Part shown: one piece after another, positions 53,047 through 61,654 of the stretch
Layout of the letters: each line of letters begins with the position of its first letter
Position numbering within the stretch: the stretch's first letter is position 1
Assembly (NCBI GenBank): GCA_944326445.1
Contig: CALVDZ010000003.1
Span: 62,001-126,000, forward strand
DNA from: an uncultured Helicobacter sp.
Lineage (GTDB): Bacteria > Campylobacterota > Campylobacteria > Campylobacterales > Helicobacteraceae
Length of the DNA stretch: 64,000 nucleotides
Reading direction: 5' to 3'
Program-made: the position numbers and the translations under genes
The notes under the pieces: model-generated
What the model saw: only the letters and a program-made list of their open reading frames with translations
Databases searched by the model: none
What the model was told of the DNA's origin: nothing

Positions 53047-54111
53047 TTATAGAATGATAGGCATAATGATGGTGTTGAAGTTGTTATCCATAAAGGTAAG
53101 GGGGGCGTTTTGTTCATTGAGTGCCATAGTAAATTCTGCCGACTCTACTTGTGCCAAAAAGTCTGTTATATATTTAGAATCCACGCCAAAGACAAATTCT
53201 TCTTGGATATTTGTCTGTATGTCAAGCTGTGTGCTTGCCTTGTGATTTCTATCGCTCATAGATTCAAAGAGGATTTCATTAGCGCGAAGTGTGATTTTAA
53301 TCTTATTAGAAAGCGAGCTCACGATTTTAATAGATTCTATAAATTTGTCTTTTGGGAGCTTGATAGTGTTTTTAAATTCTTTTGGGATGATTTTTTCATA
53401 ATCTGGATATTTTCCATTGATGACTTTACTAAAGAAGAGATAGCTAGGGGATTTGATGATGATATAAGTGGTGTTAAAGAATATCTCTATGTTATCGACA
53501 AAAAGCCTTTGAATCTCATTCATAGCGCGTTTGGGGATGATGAGTGAGAGGGTATTGATGCCTTGTGTGTCGTATTTGACGATAGCAAGGCGTCTGGTGT
53601 CTGTGGCTACGAAGTTGAAGGAATATTCTTTGATGTCAATAAGTGCGCCATTTAGCTCAAATTTTGCGTTGTTTGTCTCGGCGGTGGAGTTGATTTTTTT
53701 CATCGAGCTTAGGAATTTGTGGGATTCTATGTTGATTTGTTGGGATTGGGAAAACTCTGGCAAGCTAGGAAACTCATTGACATTAAACATTTGGAGGCTG
53801 GATTTTGATCGTCCTTGTTTGATGAAAAGCAAATCGTCTTGGGTTTCTAGGGTGATATCGTCTTCTTTGAGGTTTTTGACAAAATTGAGTATATCGCGTC
53901 CATTTGCTGTAGCTCTGCCCTCTTCTTGTGTATGCACTTCGATTTGGGATTGGATGGCGATTTCATAATCAGTAGCTTTAAGTGTGAGGGTGTTATTGAC
54001 ACATTCAAAATAAATATGTGAAGTGATTTGTGAGATATCTCGCTTTTCTAAAAAATTCTGAAAGTTTGAGAGTATGATCTCAAAAGGTGTTTTTGAAATA
54101 CTAAGTTTCAT
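53047..54111 (-). CDS. dnaN: DNA polymerase III beta clamp
   Basis: 354 residues with three repeated clamp folds. Recognisable parts are LKATDYEIAI, ATDTRRLAIVKY and the C-terminal MALNEQNAPLTF with PIIL end. It tethers DnaE to DNA. Between the putative origin and gyrB. Confidence 0.94.
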   Translation of the reverse strand: MKLSISKTPFEIILSNFQNFLEKRDISQITSHIYFECVNNTLTLKATDYEIAIQSQIEVHTQEEGRATANGRDILNFVKNLKEDDITLETQDDLLFIKQGRSKSSLQMFNVNEFPSLPEFSQSQQINIESHKFLSSMKKINSTAETNNAKFELNGALIDIKEYSFNFVATDTRRLAIVKYDTQGINTLSLIIPKRAMNEIQRLFVDNIEIFFNTTYIIIKSPSYLFFSKVINGKYPDYEKIIPKEFKNTIKLPKDKFIESIKIVSSLSNKIKITLRANEILFESMSDRNHKASTQLDIQTNIQEEFVFGVDSKYITDFLAQVESAEFTMALNEQNAPLTFMDNNFNTIIMPIIL

Positions 54112-54310
54112 CGTGCTCCCCTTTGTTTTAAATAATTTTAGTAGTAGTAGTAGGGTGTGTGAAAATGTGAAATGTTGTCATCTTTCCCTATTTTGCTTAT
54201 CTTTGGGGGGTTAAAGTTTTCACAAAATGTCAATGCGTCTTTCACATTTATTCCCATACTCTTATGCTCTAAAAGTGTTAAATTATACTTAAATTTGCGT
54301 AAGCTTTGCT
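54112..54310. other. oriC: putative oriC, DUE side (dnaA-dnaN gap)
   Basis: Reading rightwards: AT-rich sequence (TTTTAAATAATTTT), five TAG triplets (54139-54153), a short GG/TG spacer, then DnaA-box cores with TTCAC: 54158-54165 and 54166-54173 on the minus strand, 54217-54224 and 54240-54246 on the plus strand. TAG triplets in the 5'-3' direction towards the boxes match the DnaA-trio of the basal unwinding system. H. pylori has a bipartite origin flanking dnaA with the unwinding element downstream of the gene, as here. Confidence 0.7.
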
Positions 54311-55630
54311 TTAAACTTGCGGGATATTGTCGTTTTTTATGTTGTTTTCGATTTCCTCGATGAGGTTTTTGAGGTTCTCATCTTCTTTTATTGCTTCTTC
54401 TATGGCTTTTATGGCTTTGCTTACTGAGCTGTGATCTTTCATATTGAGTTTGCTGGCAATCATTGGCATAGAATTGTGCGTGAGTTTGCGCGTGAGGTAG
54501 GTGCTTATCCTGCGTGCTTTGGCTATGCGCTGGTTTTTTGCCTTGGAGGTGATCTCACTTGGCTTGATATTGAGCTCTTTGCCTACAGATGAGAGAATCT
54601 TATCGATAGTTATGTTGCCCGATATGTCTTTTTGGTAGGTTTTTATCACGCTTGTGGCGATCTCGAGTTTTGTCACATCGGGATTTAGGTTGGATTGGAG
54701 GTTGATATTTTGGATGATCCCTAAAATCTGCCGTGAATTGTCAAGCTTAGTTGCGATGAAGTTGATTGTCTCATCATCGAGCACGATGGAGTTTAGGTTG
54801 CATTTTGAGCGGATAATCTCTTTTTTGGTGTCAAGATCGGTTTTCTCGATTTCTATGACGATCCCTCCCTCAAAGCGCGATCGCAGTCGCTCCTCTAGCC
54901 CTCTAATCTTTTTTGGTGGTTGATCGCTTGTCATCACGATTTGCTTTTGCTCTTGGTGCAGGGCGTTGAAGGTGTTGTGGAATTCCTCACAAATCTGATC
55001 TTTCCCGCCAAAAAACTGCACATCATCGATGAGGAGGTAGTCGCATTTTCTGTATTTGTTGCGGAAAGTATCCATCGTTTTGTTATTAAGCCGTAGTTGA
55101 AAATCGTTCAAAAACTGCTCGGCGGTTATCAAAACCACTTTTTCGTTTTTTTCTTTCACTGCGTTTGCGATGGCATTGAGCAGGTGCGTTTTGCCCACGC
55201 CGGTGTGTCCATAGATAAGCAGGGGGTTGATTTTGCCCCGTATCTCTACCACCTTTTGGCAAGAATCCCACGCGAGATGGTTGGATTTCCCCACGACGAA
55301 GTTCTCAAAAGTCTCTTGGTAATTGATGTGAGATTCTTGGAGGGAGTTTTTGAGGTTTTTATTGTTTTTTAAACTTTTCACATTACCTGTCATTTTTTTT
55401 GTTTTTATGTGAATTTTTAGCGGGATACCTGTGATTTCTTGTGCGCAGGATTGGAGCTTATCGAGGTAGTGTATCTCTATCCAATCTGCTATGATGCTAT
55501 TGGGTGCATAAAAGACGAGTAAGTCCTCTCTGGAGGCACTTTCATCAAACTCTAGAATCTTAAAATATGTGTCGTATTCGTGCTCGGATATCTCTTTTTT
55601 AAGTTGGTTTAGTATATCATCTATACTCAT
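54311..55630 (-). CDS. dnaA: replication initiator DnaA
   Basis: 439 residues. Domain I is N-terminal, the AAA+ domain has Walker A GHTGVGKTH and Walker B YLLIDDVQFF, and domain IV has the DNA-binding segment KARRISTYLTRKLT and MKDHSSVSKAI, a variant of the usual DHTTVxxA. It binds the TTCAC-core boxes on both sides of the gene and opens the origin. More TTTTCACAT-type boxes occur inside its 5' part near 55374-55415. Confidence 0.96.
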   Translation of the reverse strand: MSIDDILNQLKKEISEHEYDTYFKILEFDESASREDLLVFYAPNSIIADWIEIHYLDKLQSCAQEITGIPLKIHIKTKKMTGNVKSLKNNKNLKNSLQESHINYQETFENFVVGKSNHLAWDSCQKVVEIRGKINPLLIYGHTGVGKTHLLNAIANAVKEKNEKVVLITAEQFLNDFQLRLNNKTMDTFRNKYRKCDYLLIDDVQFFGGKDQICEEFHNTFNALHQEQKQIVMTSDQPPKKIRGLEERLRSRFEGGIVIEIEKTDLDTKKEIIRSKCNLNSIVLDDETINFIATKLDNSRQILGIIQNINLQSNLNPDVTKLEIATSVIKTYQKDISGNITIDKILSSVGKELNIKPSEITSKAKNQRIAKARRISTYLTRKLTHNSMPMIASKLNMKDHSSVSKAIKAIEEAIKEDENLKNLIEEIENNIKNDNIPQV

Positions 55631-55734
55631 TCAAAAAGCCCTTTGTCTTACCTCTGTAGTCTTGGGAAAAGATGTGAAAGATATGTGAAAAGTTCTTGAA
55701 ATCATAGGAAAAAAAGTTTTAAAATGGATTTAAA
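55631..55734. other. oriC: putative oriC, upstream box cluster (dnaA-ruvC gap)
   Basis: Two TGTGAAA cores (GATGTGAAAGATATGTGAAA, near 55670-55690) lie in the divergent dnaA-ruvC region. With the cluster downstream of dnaA they would form the second half of a bipartite origin. The region must also carry both divergent promoters. Confidence 0.55.
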
Positions 55735-56202
55735 ATGCAAATTTTAGGGATCGATCCGGGGACGAGGAATTGTGGCTATGCTGTGATTAGCTACACAAAC
55801 AACACGCTTAAGCTCATCGAGGCGGGGTTTATCAAGATAAAAGAGCGGGTTTTGCAAGCCCAAATCGTGGAGTTCATCGAGGGTATCGACATCGTGCTCA
55901 AGGCGCATAGGATCGATGAAGTGGCGATTGAAGATATGTTTTATGCCTACAATCCCAAAAGCGTGATTAAGCTCGCGCAGTTTCGCGGGGCACTGAGCCT
56001 AAAAATCCTCCAAGATTTTGGGAATTTTGCTGAATACACACCGCTACAAGTCAAAAAAGCTCTCACAGGCAATGGCAAAGCAGATAAGACACAAGTCGCG
56101 TTTATGGTTAAACGCCTGCTTGGCATTAGGGGCGAGATTAAGCCGCTTGATATTACTGATGCTATAGCCGTGGCGATTACGCATTCCCAGCGGTTGAGGT
56201 AG
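55735..56202 (+). CDS. ruvC: Holliday junction resolvase RuvC
   Basis: 155 residues, normal length. It has the first catalytic aspartate in LGIDPGTRNCGYA, the Glu in VAIEDMFYAYNPKS and the C-terminal acidic pair in LDITDAIAVAITH. It cuts Holliday junctions with RuvAB. Divergent from dnaA. Confidence 0.95.
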   Translation: MQILGIDPGTRNCGYAVISYTNNTLKLIEAGFIKIKERVLQAQIVEFIEGIDIVLKAHRIDEVAIEDMFYAYNPKSVIKLAQFRGALSLKILQDFGNFAEYTPLQVKKALTGNGKADKTQVAFMVKRLLGIRGEIKPLDITDAIAVAITHSQRLR

Positions 56203-56364
56203 ATTCTATAAATCCAGCTTTTGCGCGCAGGAAAATAGCTCCGCAGGCTTGCAATGCGCAAGGTTGAAAAATTTCTAAAGAAACTTCGTTTTCTAAAAAG
56301 CGACGCTTTGCGTGCAAGCCAAATTTCCTTTGTCGCGGAAAGCTAAATGCCGCCAATACAGAAT

Positions 56365-57174
56365 CTAAAACCCCACTTCCTGCTCCTCATCTTGACTTTG
56401 CTCCTGCGTTGGCGTGGATGGTGAATCTAGGCTCTCAGGGATTGTAAATCCTATGGCAAAGCTTTGCACCCTTTTGAGGTTGATATTTTGTAGCACATAG
56501 GCTTCTATCTTATAAGCGTCAGGATTTTTGCTATCCACGCCTTTTAGCCAAATGAGCGCGCTATCTGGCTTTGCAAGCACGCTCACATCAAATGGCGGCG
56601 CGACTTCTTTATAGATTGTGGGGAACTCTAGCACCTCGCCATTTTCCACATTTACTACACCTACGATGATCTCGCCGTTATTTGGCTGGATTTTATAAAG
56701 CGCGTATTTACCCCCAAAATCGATAATCCCTCGCTTGAGTGCCTCTTGGGGACCACCCTCGCAATTCACACAGCTCTCATCAGCACTCATAAACTGCCCT
56801 TGGTAGAGATTTGCGGGGTATTCTTGGAATTGAGGGATTTGCCGCTCTTGGCTAAAAATATCTTGTGCGATTGCGCTCTGAAGTGCGGGATCTTGGGCAT
56901 TTTCTTGCGTCGTATCTGCCATATTTGGATTTTTAGAATCTAGTATATCTTGGCTTTGCGCATTTTGGGAGGGGCTTGCTCTAAGGTTTTGTGAATCTAG
57001 GAGAGGCGTCGCTCCTTGCACAAGGGTTTGTGAATCTAGCGTGCTTTGCGCGGTTGGCTCGTATTGGTTGGGGATAAATTCTTGGGTGTGTAAGTGCTTG
57101 CCTAGCTCAGAGATTCCCACGCCGATACCTATGCCCACACACATTAGGAGCACTAAGGAGAGAGCTTTTTTCAT
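56365..57174 (-). CDS. unrecognised membrane-anchored protein
   Basis: 269 residues. An N-terminal hydrophobic segment (LSLVLLMCVGIGIGVGISE) is a signal anchor. A Ser/Gln/Asp-rich linker (40-105) repeats LDSQ and ILDSK, encoded by variants of the TGTGAATCTAG and TTAGAATCTAG words. A C-terminal beta-rich domain of about 130 residues has a CVNCEGG motif. No family recognised; periplasmic location inferred. Confidence 0.6.
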   Translation of the reverse strand: MKKALSLVLLMCVGIGIGVGISELGKHLHTQEFIPNQYEPTAQSTLDSQTLVQGATPLLDSQNLRASPSQNAQSQDILDSKNPNMADTTQENAQDPALQSAIAQDIFSQERQIPQFQEYPANLYQGQFMSADESCVNCEGGPQEALKRGIIDFGGKYALYKIQPNNGEIIVGVVNVENGEVLEFPTIYKEVAPPFDVSVLAKPDSALIWLKGVDSKNPDAYKIEAYVLQNINLKRVQSFAIGFTIPESLDSPSTPTQEQSQDEEQEVGF

Positions 57175-57207
57175 TTTTTATCCTTAATTTTGTTCTTGGC
57201 GGCTAGC

Positions 57208-57504
57208 TTAGCCCTGCACAAACGCCTTGATAAGCGGCGAGTGCAGCACGGGGCTAAATTCTATAATCTCATAAGTCGCGGCGTTGTTGAGGTAGTAGGG
57301 ATCGCTCTGTGTGAAAGCCTCTGCGCTCTCTTTGTCAGCAAAACGCCCTATGATGCACCCACCCACCTTTGGATTTTGCGGACCAGAGAGGAGCAAAACC
57401 CCCGCGTCATAGCCCTTTTGCAAATACGCACGATGCTCGGCTAGAATCTGCTCAATCTCACTGATGGGCTTTGTGTAAGTTACTAAAATGCAAAACATAT
57501 TCAT
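57208..57504 (-). CDS. YciI-like protein
   Basis: 98 residues, a ferredoxin-like fold of the YciI/muconolactone-isomerase type: FCILVTYTKP, then LAEHRAYLQKGYDAGVLLLS with the family His, and FADKESAEAFTQSDPYYLNN. AAGGAG is 8 bases before ATG 57504. Function unknown in general. Confidence 0.8.
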   Translation of the reverse strand: MNMFCILVTYTKPISEIEQILAEHRAYLQKGYDAGVLLLSGPQNPKVGGCIIGRFADKESAEAFTQSDPYYLNNAATYEIIEFSPVLHSPLIKAFVQG

Positions 57505-57634
57505 CGTTGAACTCCTTGTGTTGGTTTTTAGGCTAGCTGCCGTGGTTTAGATTCTGTGATGAAAGCTCCCAAATGCTCACAAGTGCTTGAAAATGCTCGT
57601 GGCGCAAAAAGCCAAACCATTATGAAATCAGAAT

Positions 57635-58687
57635 CTAGCTCTTTAGCAGCAGGTATTGTGCGCTTTTCTCCTTAGGTAGGGCTTGCGTGTGATACACTTC
57701 CTCGCCCACGCGCACCTTGTATTCCACGCCCTCTTGTGTCTTGGCATAGCTGAGGATAATGCGCGCCGATAGGAGCTTATCCTCCTTAGAGGCATTCTTT
57801 TCGATAAGTCCTATGGGACCAATAGAATCCAAAAGCGTGATTTGCTCCATCATCGGATTTGGGCTTTTTAGCTTCTCATTTTCCTCCTCATTGCGCCCTA
57901 TCACGCACCTAGCACCATTTTCTAGCACCATATATCGCCCCACCTTTATCATCTCCACATCTTCAAACACCATCTTTCTGTGCCCGCTTAGATCTTTTAT
58001 CTTTTGGGCGATAGAATCTTGAGTGAGTAGGCAGCCACCACCGGGCTTTTCGTAGTATTTAAAACCATAAGATTCAATCATCGCAAGTTGCCTTGTCCGT
58101 CCGCGTCCATTGACATCTAGGAGCTTTTCTCTATCCACCCAGCCCATTTTTTCGGGGAAGCTTGGGGCGAGGAGCTTGGCACTCATAGGGCGCAGTAGGA
58201 GTTCATCGAGCGTCTTTGGCTTATTTGGATCGCTCCCATCACGGCTTAGGATTACATCAAACTTTGGATCTTTGCCAATCTCGCGCACGAGTTTTTTGAC
58301 TTCATCGAGTGCTTGGGCGCGTTGGGATTTGGGGCGCTGCCCTAGCACCTCGCCACTGATGACGAAGTCCGCGCCACACTCAAGCAGATAGTTAAAGGCA
58401 TTGCCAAACATATTGGCGTGGCAGTCGATGCAGGGGTTGAAATACTTGCCATAGCCGTATTTGGGGCTAAAGAGCACGGAGTTAAAAAACTGCTTTCTAA
58501 TATCGATGATTTTTAGCTCTACGGGGATTTGTGCCGTGGCGTTTTTGAAATACTCTAGTTTGTCTTTGTTGCCACCAAAGCCTATATTAAAATGTAGGGC
58601 GATGACTTCAATCCCTTGATCTTTGAGTAGTTTCATAGCGATGAGGCTATCGCAACCCCCGCTAAAAAGTGCTAATGCTTTTTTCAT
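57635..58687 (-). CDS. PP-loop ATPase, tRNA thiolation-like
   Basis: 350 residues. A PP-loop SGGCDS at residues 9-14 indicates adenylation of a substrate. CIDCHANMF and a later GGGCLL motif carry cysteines that could act in sulphur transfer. Similar to ThiI/MnmA-related tRNA sulphurtransferases but lacking the ThiI THUMP domain. The start lies inside the 3' end of dnaG (26-base overlap). The exact substrate is not known. Confidence 0.65.
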   Translation of the reverse strand: MKKALALFSGGCDSLIAMKLLKDQGIEVIALHFNIGFGGNKDKLEYFKNATAQIPVELKIIDIRKQFFNSVLFSPKYGYGKYFNPCIDCHANMFGNAFNYLLECGADFVISGEVLGQRPKSQRAQALDEVKKLVREIGKDPKFDVILSRDGSDPNKPKTLDELLLRPMSAKLLAPSFPEKMGWVDREKLLDVNGRGRTRQLAMIESYGFKYYEKPGGGCLLTQDSIAQKIKDLSGHRKMVFEDVEMIKVGRYMVLENGARCVIGRNEEENEKLKSPNPMMEQITLLDSIGPIGLIEKNASKEDKLLSARIILSYAKTQEGVEYKVRVGEEVYHTQALPKEKSAQYLLLKS

Positions 58688-60341
58688 AGCTGATAAGTTC
58701 TCCTTGTGTAAGTTTGGCGATTTTGTCTTTGAGAGTGTTGATAGATTCTAGCTTTTGCTTGGTGTGGAGATTGAGCCGTGGGATAAGTGCCAAATCCCTC
58801 TTATAGGCTTTGAGCACGAGGACTTTTAAATGCTCCCTAAACTCCTCAAAGCTCCCAATCTTTTTAATACTCTCATCGATGAGCAATGGACGCAAATACG
58901 GGCTTTGCGCGATGTCGCCCTGCGCGCTATCTAAAAGCAAGAGGTATTCCCTGCCATAGGATTCAAACACGCTTGGCTCTAGGTATTCTACCGCTGTGTG
59001 AATCCACTCGGGATTTTCGAGTAGGGTGCGTATGAGCACGCCCTCTGCGAGGTACTTTTGTGAATCTTGGGCTAGGATAGGCGTTTGTTTGGGGTTTTGT
59101 CGGTGGATTTTGATGAGATTTGGGGCGATACGCAGTCGCTGCGCGATAAATGGCACATACTCGGCTTGGAGCAGGGGCGTGAGTGTCTTGCTAAAAGCGG
59201 TGATTTCACTAAGGGCTTGCTGCTTTTGGAGCGGATCGGAGAGATTAAAGCCCGCGATGATGCGCTCAAGCACAAACTCTATAAAGCTCACCGGGCGCGC
59301 AAAAAGCGATTTTAGCTCCTCTAGTTTGTTTTGGGCTACCATATCGGCGGGATCGAGATCGTTGTGGAATATCACCACGCCCCCACTCGCACTGATAGCA
59401 CTTAGCATTTTTGCAGCCCTAAAGGCGGCATTAATCCCGGCTTTATCGCCATCATAGCTTAAGATGATTTGGGGATCGCCTTTTTTAAGCAATGGGATAT
59501 GATCGTTGCTCAGAGCCGTGCCTAGCGTCGCCACGGCGTTTCTAAACCCAGCTTGGTGGAGCATAATCACATCGATATAGCCCTCGCACACGATGATTTT
59601 TTTCTCCCGATAGATGGATTCTTTGGCGATATGATAGCCATAGAGGAGCTTGGATTTGTTGAAAATCTTGCTTTGGGGGGAGTTTATGTATTTTGCCATC
59701 GCTTGTGGATCGACACTACGCCCGCCAAAGCCCACGATTTTGCCACTTGATGAATGGATAGGGAACATAACGCGCTGTGAAAAGCGCGCATACTCTCGCG
59801 CCTGCTCTTTGCCAATCACGCCTAGCTCTAGGGCTTCTTGTTTGTTGTGAGCGTGGTGGGTATTGATAAATTTCATACTCTCAAAGCTCTGTGGGCTAAA
59901 GCCTAGGCGGAAAGATTCTATGCTTGCCGCAGAGATTCCGCGCTTGTGGAGGTAGTCTAGCATTTGGGGATTGTTGTGGAGCTGCTGCTGATAGAATCTC
60001 GCCATATCCTCTAGTAGCGTGGATTGGGGCTTTTTTTGGTAGTTGTTTTCGTATTGGAGTTTGAAGTTACTCATCTCCGCCACGCGCTCTAGTGCCGCGA
60101 CAAAATCGAGCTTTTCATACTGCATTACAAAGCTGATACTATCGCCCCCCACACCGCAGCCATAGCAGTGGAAAATATTTTTGCTAGGGCTTACCATAAA
60201 GCTTGGGGTTTTTTCATTGTGGAAGGGACAGCACGCCGAGAAGTTGCTCCCTGCGCGCTTAAGATCGATATAAGAGCTAATGATATCCACGATATCCACC
60301 TGCTCTTTTAATCGCTCGATAGAATCTTTGCTTATGCGCAT
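58662..60341 (-). CDS. dnaG: DNA primase
   Basis: About 559 residues (ATG 60341; a GTG two codons upstream is possible). The zinc-binding domain has CPFHNEKTPSF and HCYGCG. The Toprim core has VCEGYIDVIML and LSYDGDKAG. A C-terminal helicase-interaction part follows. It makes primers for replication. Co-transcribed with the PP-loop gene. Confidence 0.94.
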   Translation of the reverse strand: MRISKDSIERLKEQVDIVDIISSYIDLKRAGSNFSACCPFHNEKTPSFMVSPSKNIFHCYGCGVGGDSISFVMQYEKLDFVAALERVAEMSNFKLQYENNYQKKPQSTLLEDMARFYQQQLHNNPQMLDYLHKRGISAASIESFRLGFSPQSFESMKFINTHHAHNKQEALELGVIGKEQAREYARFSQRVMFPIHSSSGKIVGFGGRSVDPQAMAKYINSPQSKIFNKSKLLYGYHIAKESIYREKKIIVCEGYIDVIMLHQAGFRNAVATLGTALSNDHIPLLKKGDPQIILSYDGDKAGINAAFRAAKMLSAISASGGVVIFHNDLDPADMVAQNKLEELKSLFARPVSFIEFVLERIIAGFNLSDPLQKQQALSEITAFSKTLTPLLQAEYVPFIAQRLRIAPNLIKIHRQNPKQTPILAQDSQKYLAEGVLIRTLLENPEWIHTAVEYLEPSVFESYGREYLLLLDSAQGDIAQSPYLRPLLIDESIKKIGSFEEFREHLKVLVLKAYKRDLALIPRLNLHTKQKLESINTLKDKIAKLTQGELISYEKSISTF

Positions 60342-60359
60342 TACCACAATCCCTAGATT

Positions 60360-61652
60360 CTAAAAACTATATTGCACATACGCCTTGCCAAAGCTCCTAT
60401 TTATCGCGCTTTGGTGCTCTAGTCTCTCAAGCATATACACGCCAATGGCTCCTAGCTCCACATCGAGTGTGGCGGCATAGCGCACCCCTAGCGAATACGC
60501 ACTCTGAATCCTATGCGCACTGCGGCTATCACGCCCCAAAATCTCTATCGCGCCTTTGCTAAAGCCAATATCCACAAAGCCATAGATGGTGCTTGCGCGC
60601 TCCTCATACATATTTGTGCTCTGGCTCCCGCTATGCATACCGCCGGGCTGGATCACCCCAAAGCCATTGTGCGCGTGGTTATGCGCTTCAAAGCGCGAGG
60701 TAGAGCCCATATTGGCGATTTCAAAGAAGTGATTGCCCACCTTTTGGTAGCCCGCGCCAAATTCTAGGAGATTGCCATACGCGATACCCTGCTCTAGCCA
60801 GATGAGGTAGGTATCGCCCCGCTCGCCTATGGTGTGCCCGTGCCCATCATCGTGGCTATGATCGTGCTCGTGATGGGAGTGGTGTGCGAAAGTGGAGTGG
60901 AGGTAAGCATAATGCAAAAGCGTGGTGCTATGCCAGCCATCTACACCTCCAAATGAGAGTATCGCCTTGCCCCCAAAGACATCAAAAAACTCCTGCATAT
61001 GGTAGGCAAAGGGCGAGAGCTGCACAAAAGGCAGTGTGAGCTCTAGCCCGCCTGCAAAGAGGTTTTTGCCATCATAAAGATGCCTATAGAAGTCAAAATC
61101 CGTGGCAAACTCGCGCGTGATATGGGCTTGCTCATCTATCCAAAGCCCATAGAGCTTGGCATAGGGGATTTGTATATAGGCGTGCGCACCCTGCAGTGAG
61201 TGCCCCACCCAATCAAATTCATCTTCAAACCGCCCAGTCTTAATCCCAAGGCTTAGATTCTCAAACTTCTTTTCATAGCCCACATACGCGGTGTTTGTGA
61301 TGAATTTAGATTCTATATACTCATAGCGCGTCCCACCAAAGGTGGTGTCCATACCAAAGGGCACAAACGCGCTAATCCCAAGCCCAAAGTCAAGACTCTC
61401 AAAGGCTTGGGCTTTCATCAGCATTGTGGTATAAAGCATCGAGTAAGAATCTCGCCTCGCATTATCCCGCGATGAGGCGAGTGCGGAGCTTTTGCCAAAA
61501 AGCCCGATATGAGCGCGAAACTCCACGGGATCGCTGTGATGGTGGTGGTGATGTCCTCCCTCATCGTGTGTGAGAATCTGCGCCACTCCAACGCCCCCAC
61601 AAAGCCCCCACAAAGCCAACGCCCGCCCAAAAGATTTTATTTTGATTGACAT
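60360..61652 (-). CDS. histidine-rich outer-membrane beta-barrel protein
   Basis: 430 residues. The signal peptide ends near AQILT. The mature start has a run of six His (residues 34-39, in DEGGHHHHHHSD). The barrel ends with an aromatic C-terminus (AYVQYSF). A second His cluster (about residues 257-272, HHSHHEHDHSHDDGHGH) lies in what should be a surface or periplasmic loop. Clusters like these bind nickel or zinc; Helicobacter needs nickel for urease and hydrogenase. A metal-uptake channel is an inference. Sits between dnaG and murA. Confidence 0.7.
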   Translation of the reverse strand: MSIKIKSFGRALALWGLCGGVGVAQILTHDEGGHHHHHHSDPVEFRAHIGLFGKSSALASSRDNARRDSYSMLYTTMLMKAQAFESLDFGLGISAFVPFGMDTTFGGTRYEYIESKFITNTAYVGYEKKFENLSLGIKTGRFEDEFDWVGHSLQGAHAYIQIPYAKLYGLWIDEQAHITREFATDFDFYRHLYDGKNLFAGGLELTLPFVQLSPFAYHMQEFFDVFGGKAILSFGGVDGWHSTTLLHYAYLHSTFAHHSHHEHDHSHDDGHGHTIGERGDTYLIWLEQGIAYGNLLEFGAGYQKVGNHFFEIANMGSTSRFEAHNHAHNGFGVIQPGGMHSGSQSTNMYEERASTIYGFVDIGFSKGAIEILGRDSRSAHRIQSAYSLGVRYAATLDVELGAIGVYMLERLEHQSAINRSFGKAYVQYSF

Positions 61653-61654
61653 AC

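Noticed and set aside
60360..61652. Six-histidine run as a cloning tag or contamination
   Set aside because: It lies after a natural signal peptide, within a chromosomal gene that has a second unrelated His cluster and normal neighbours.
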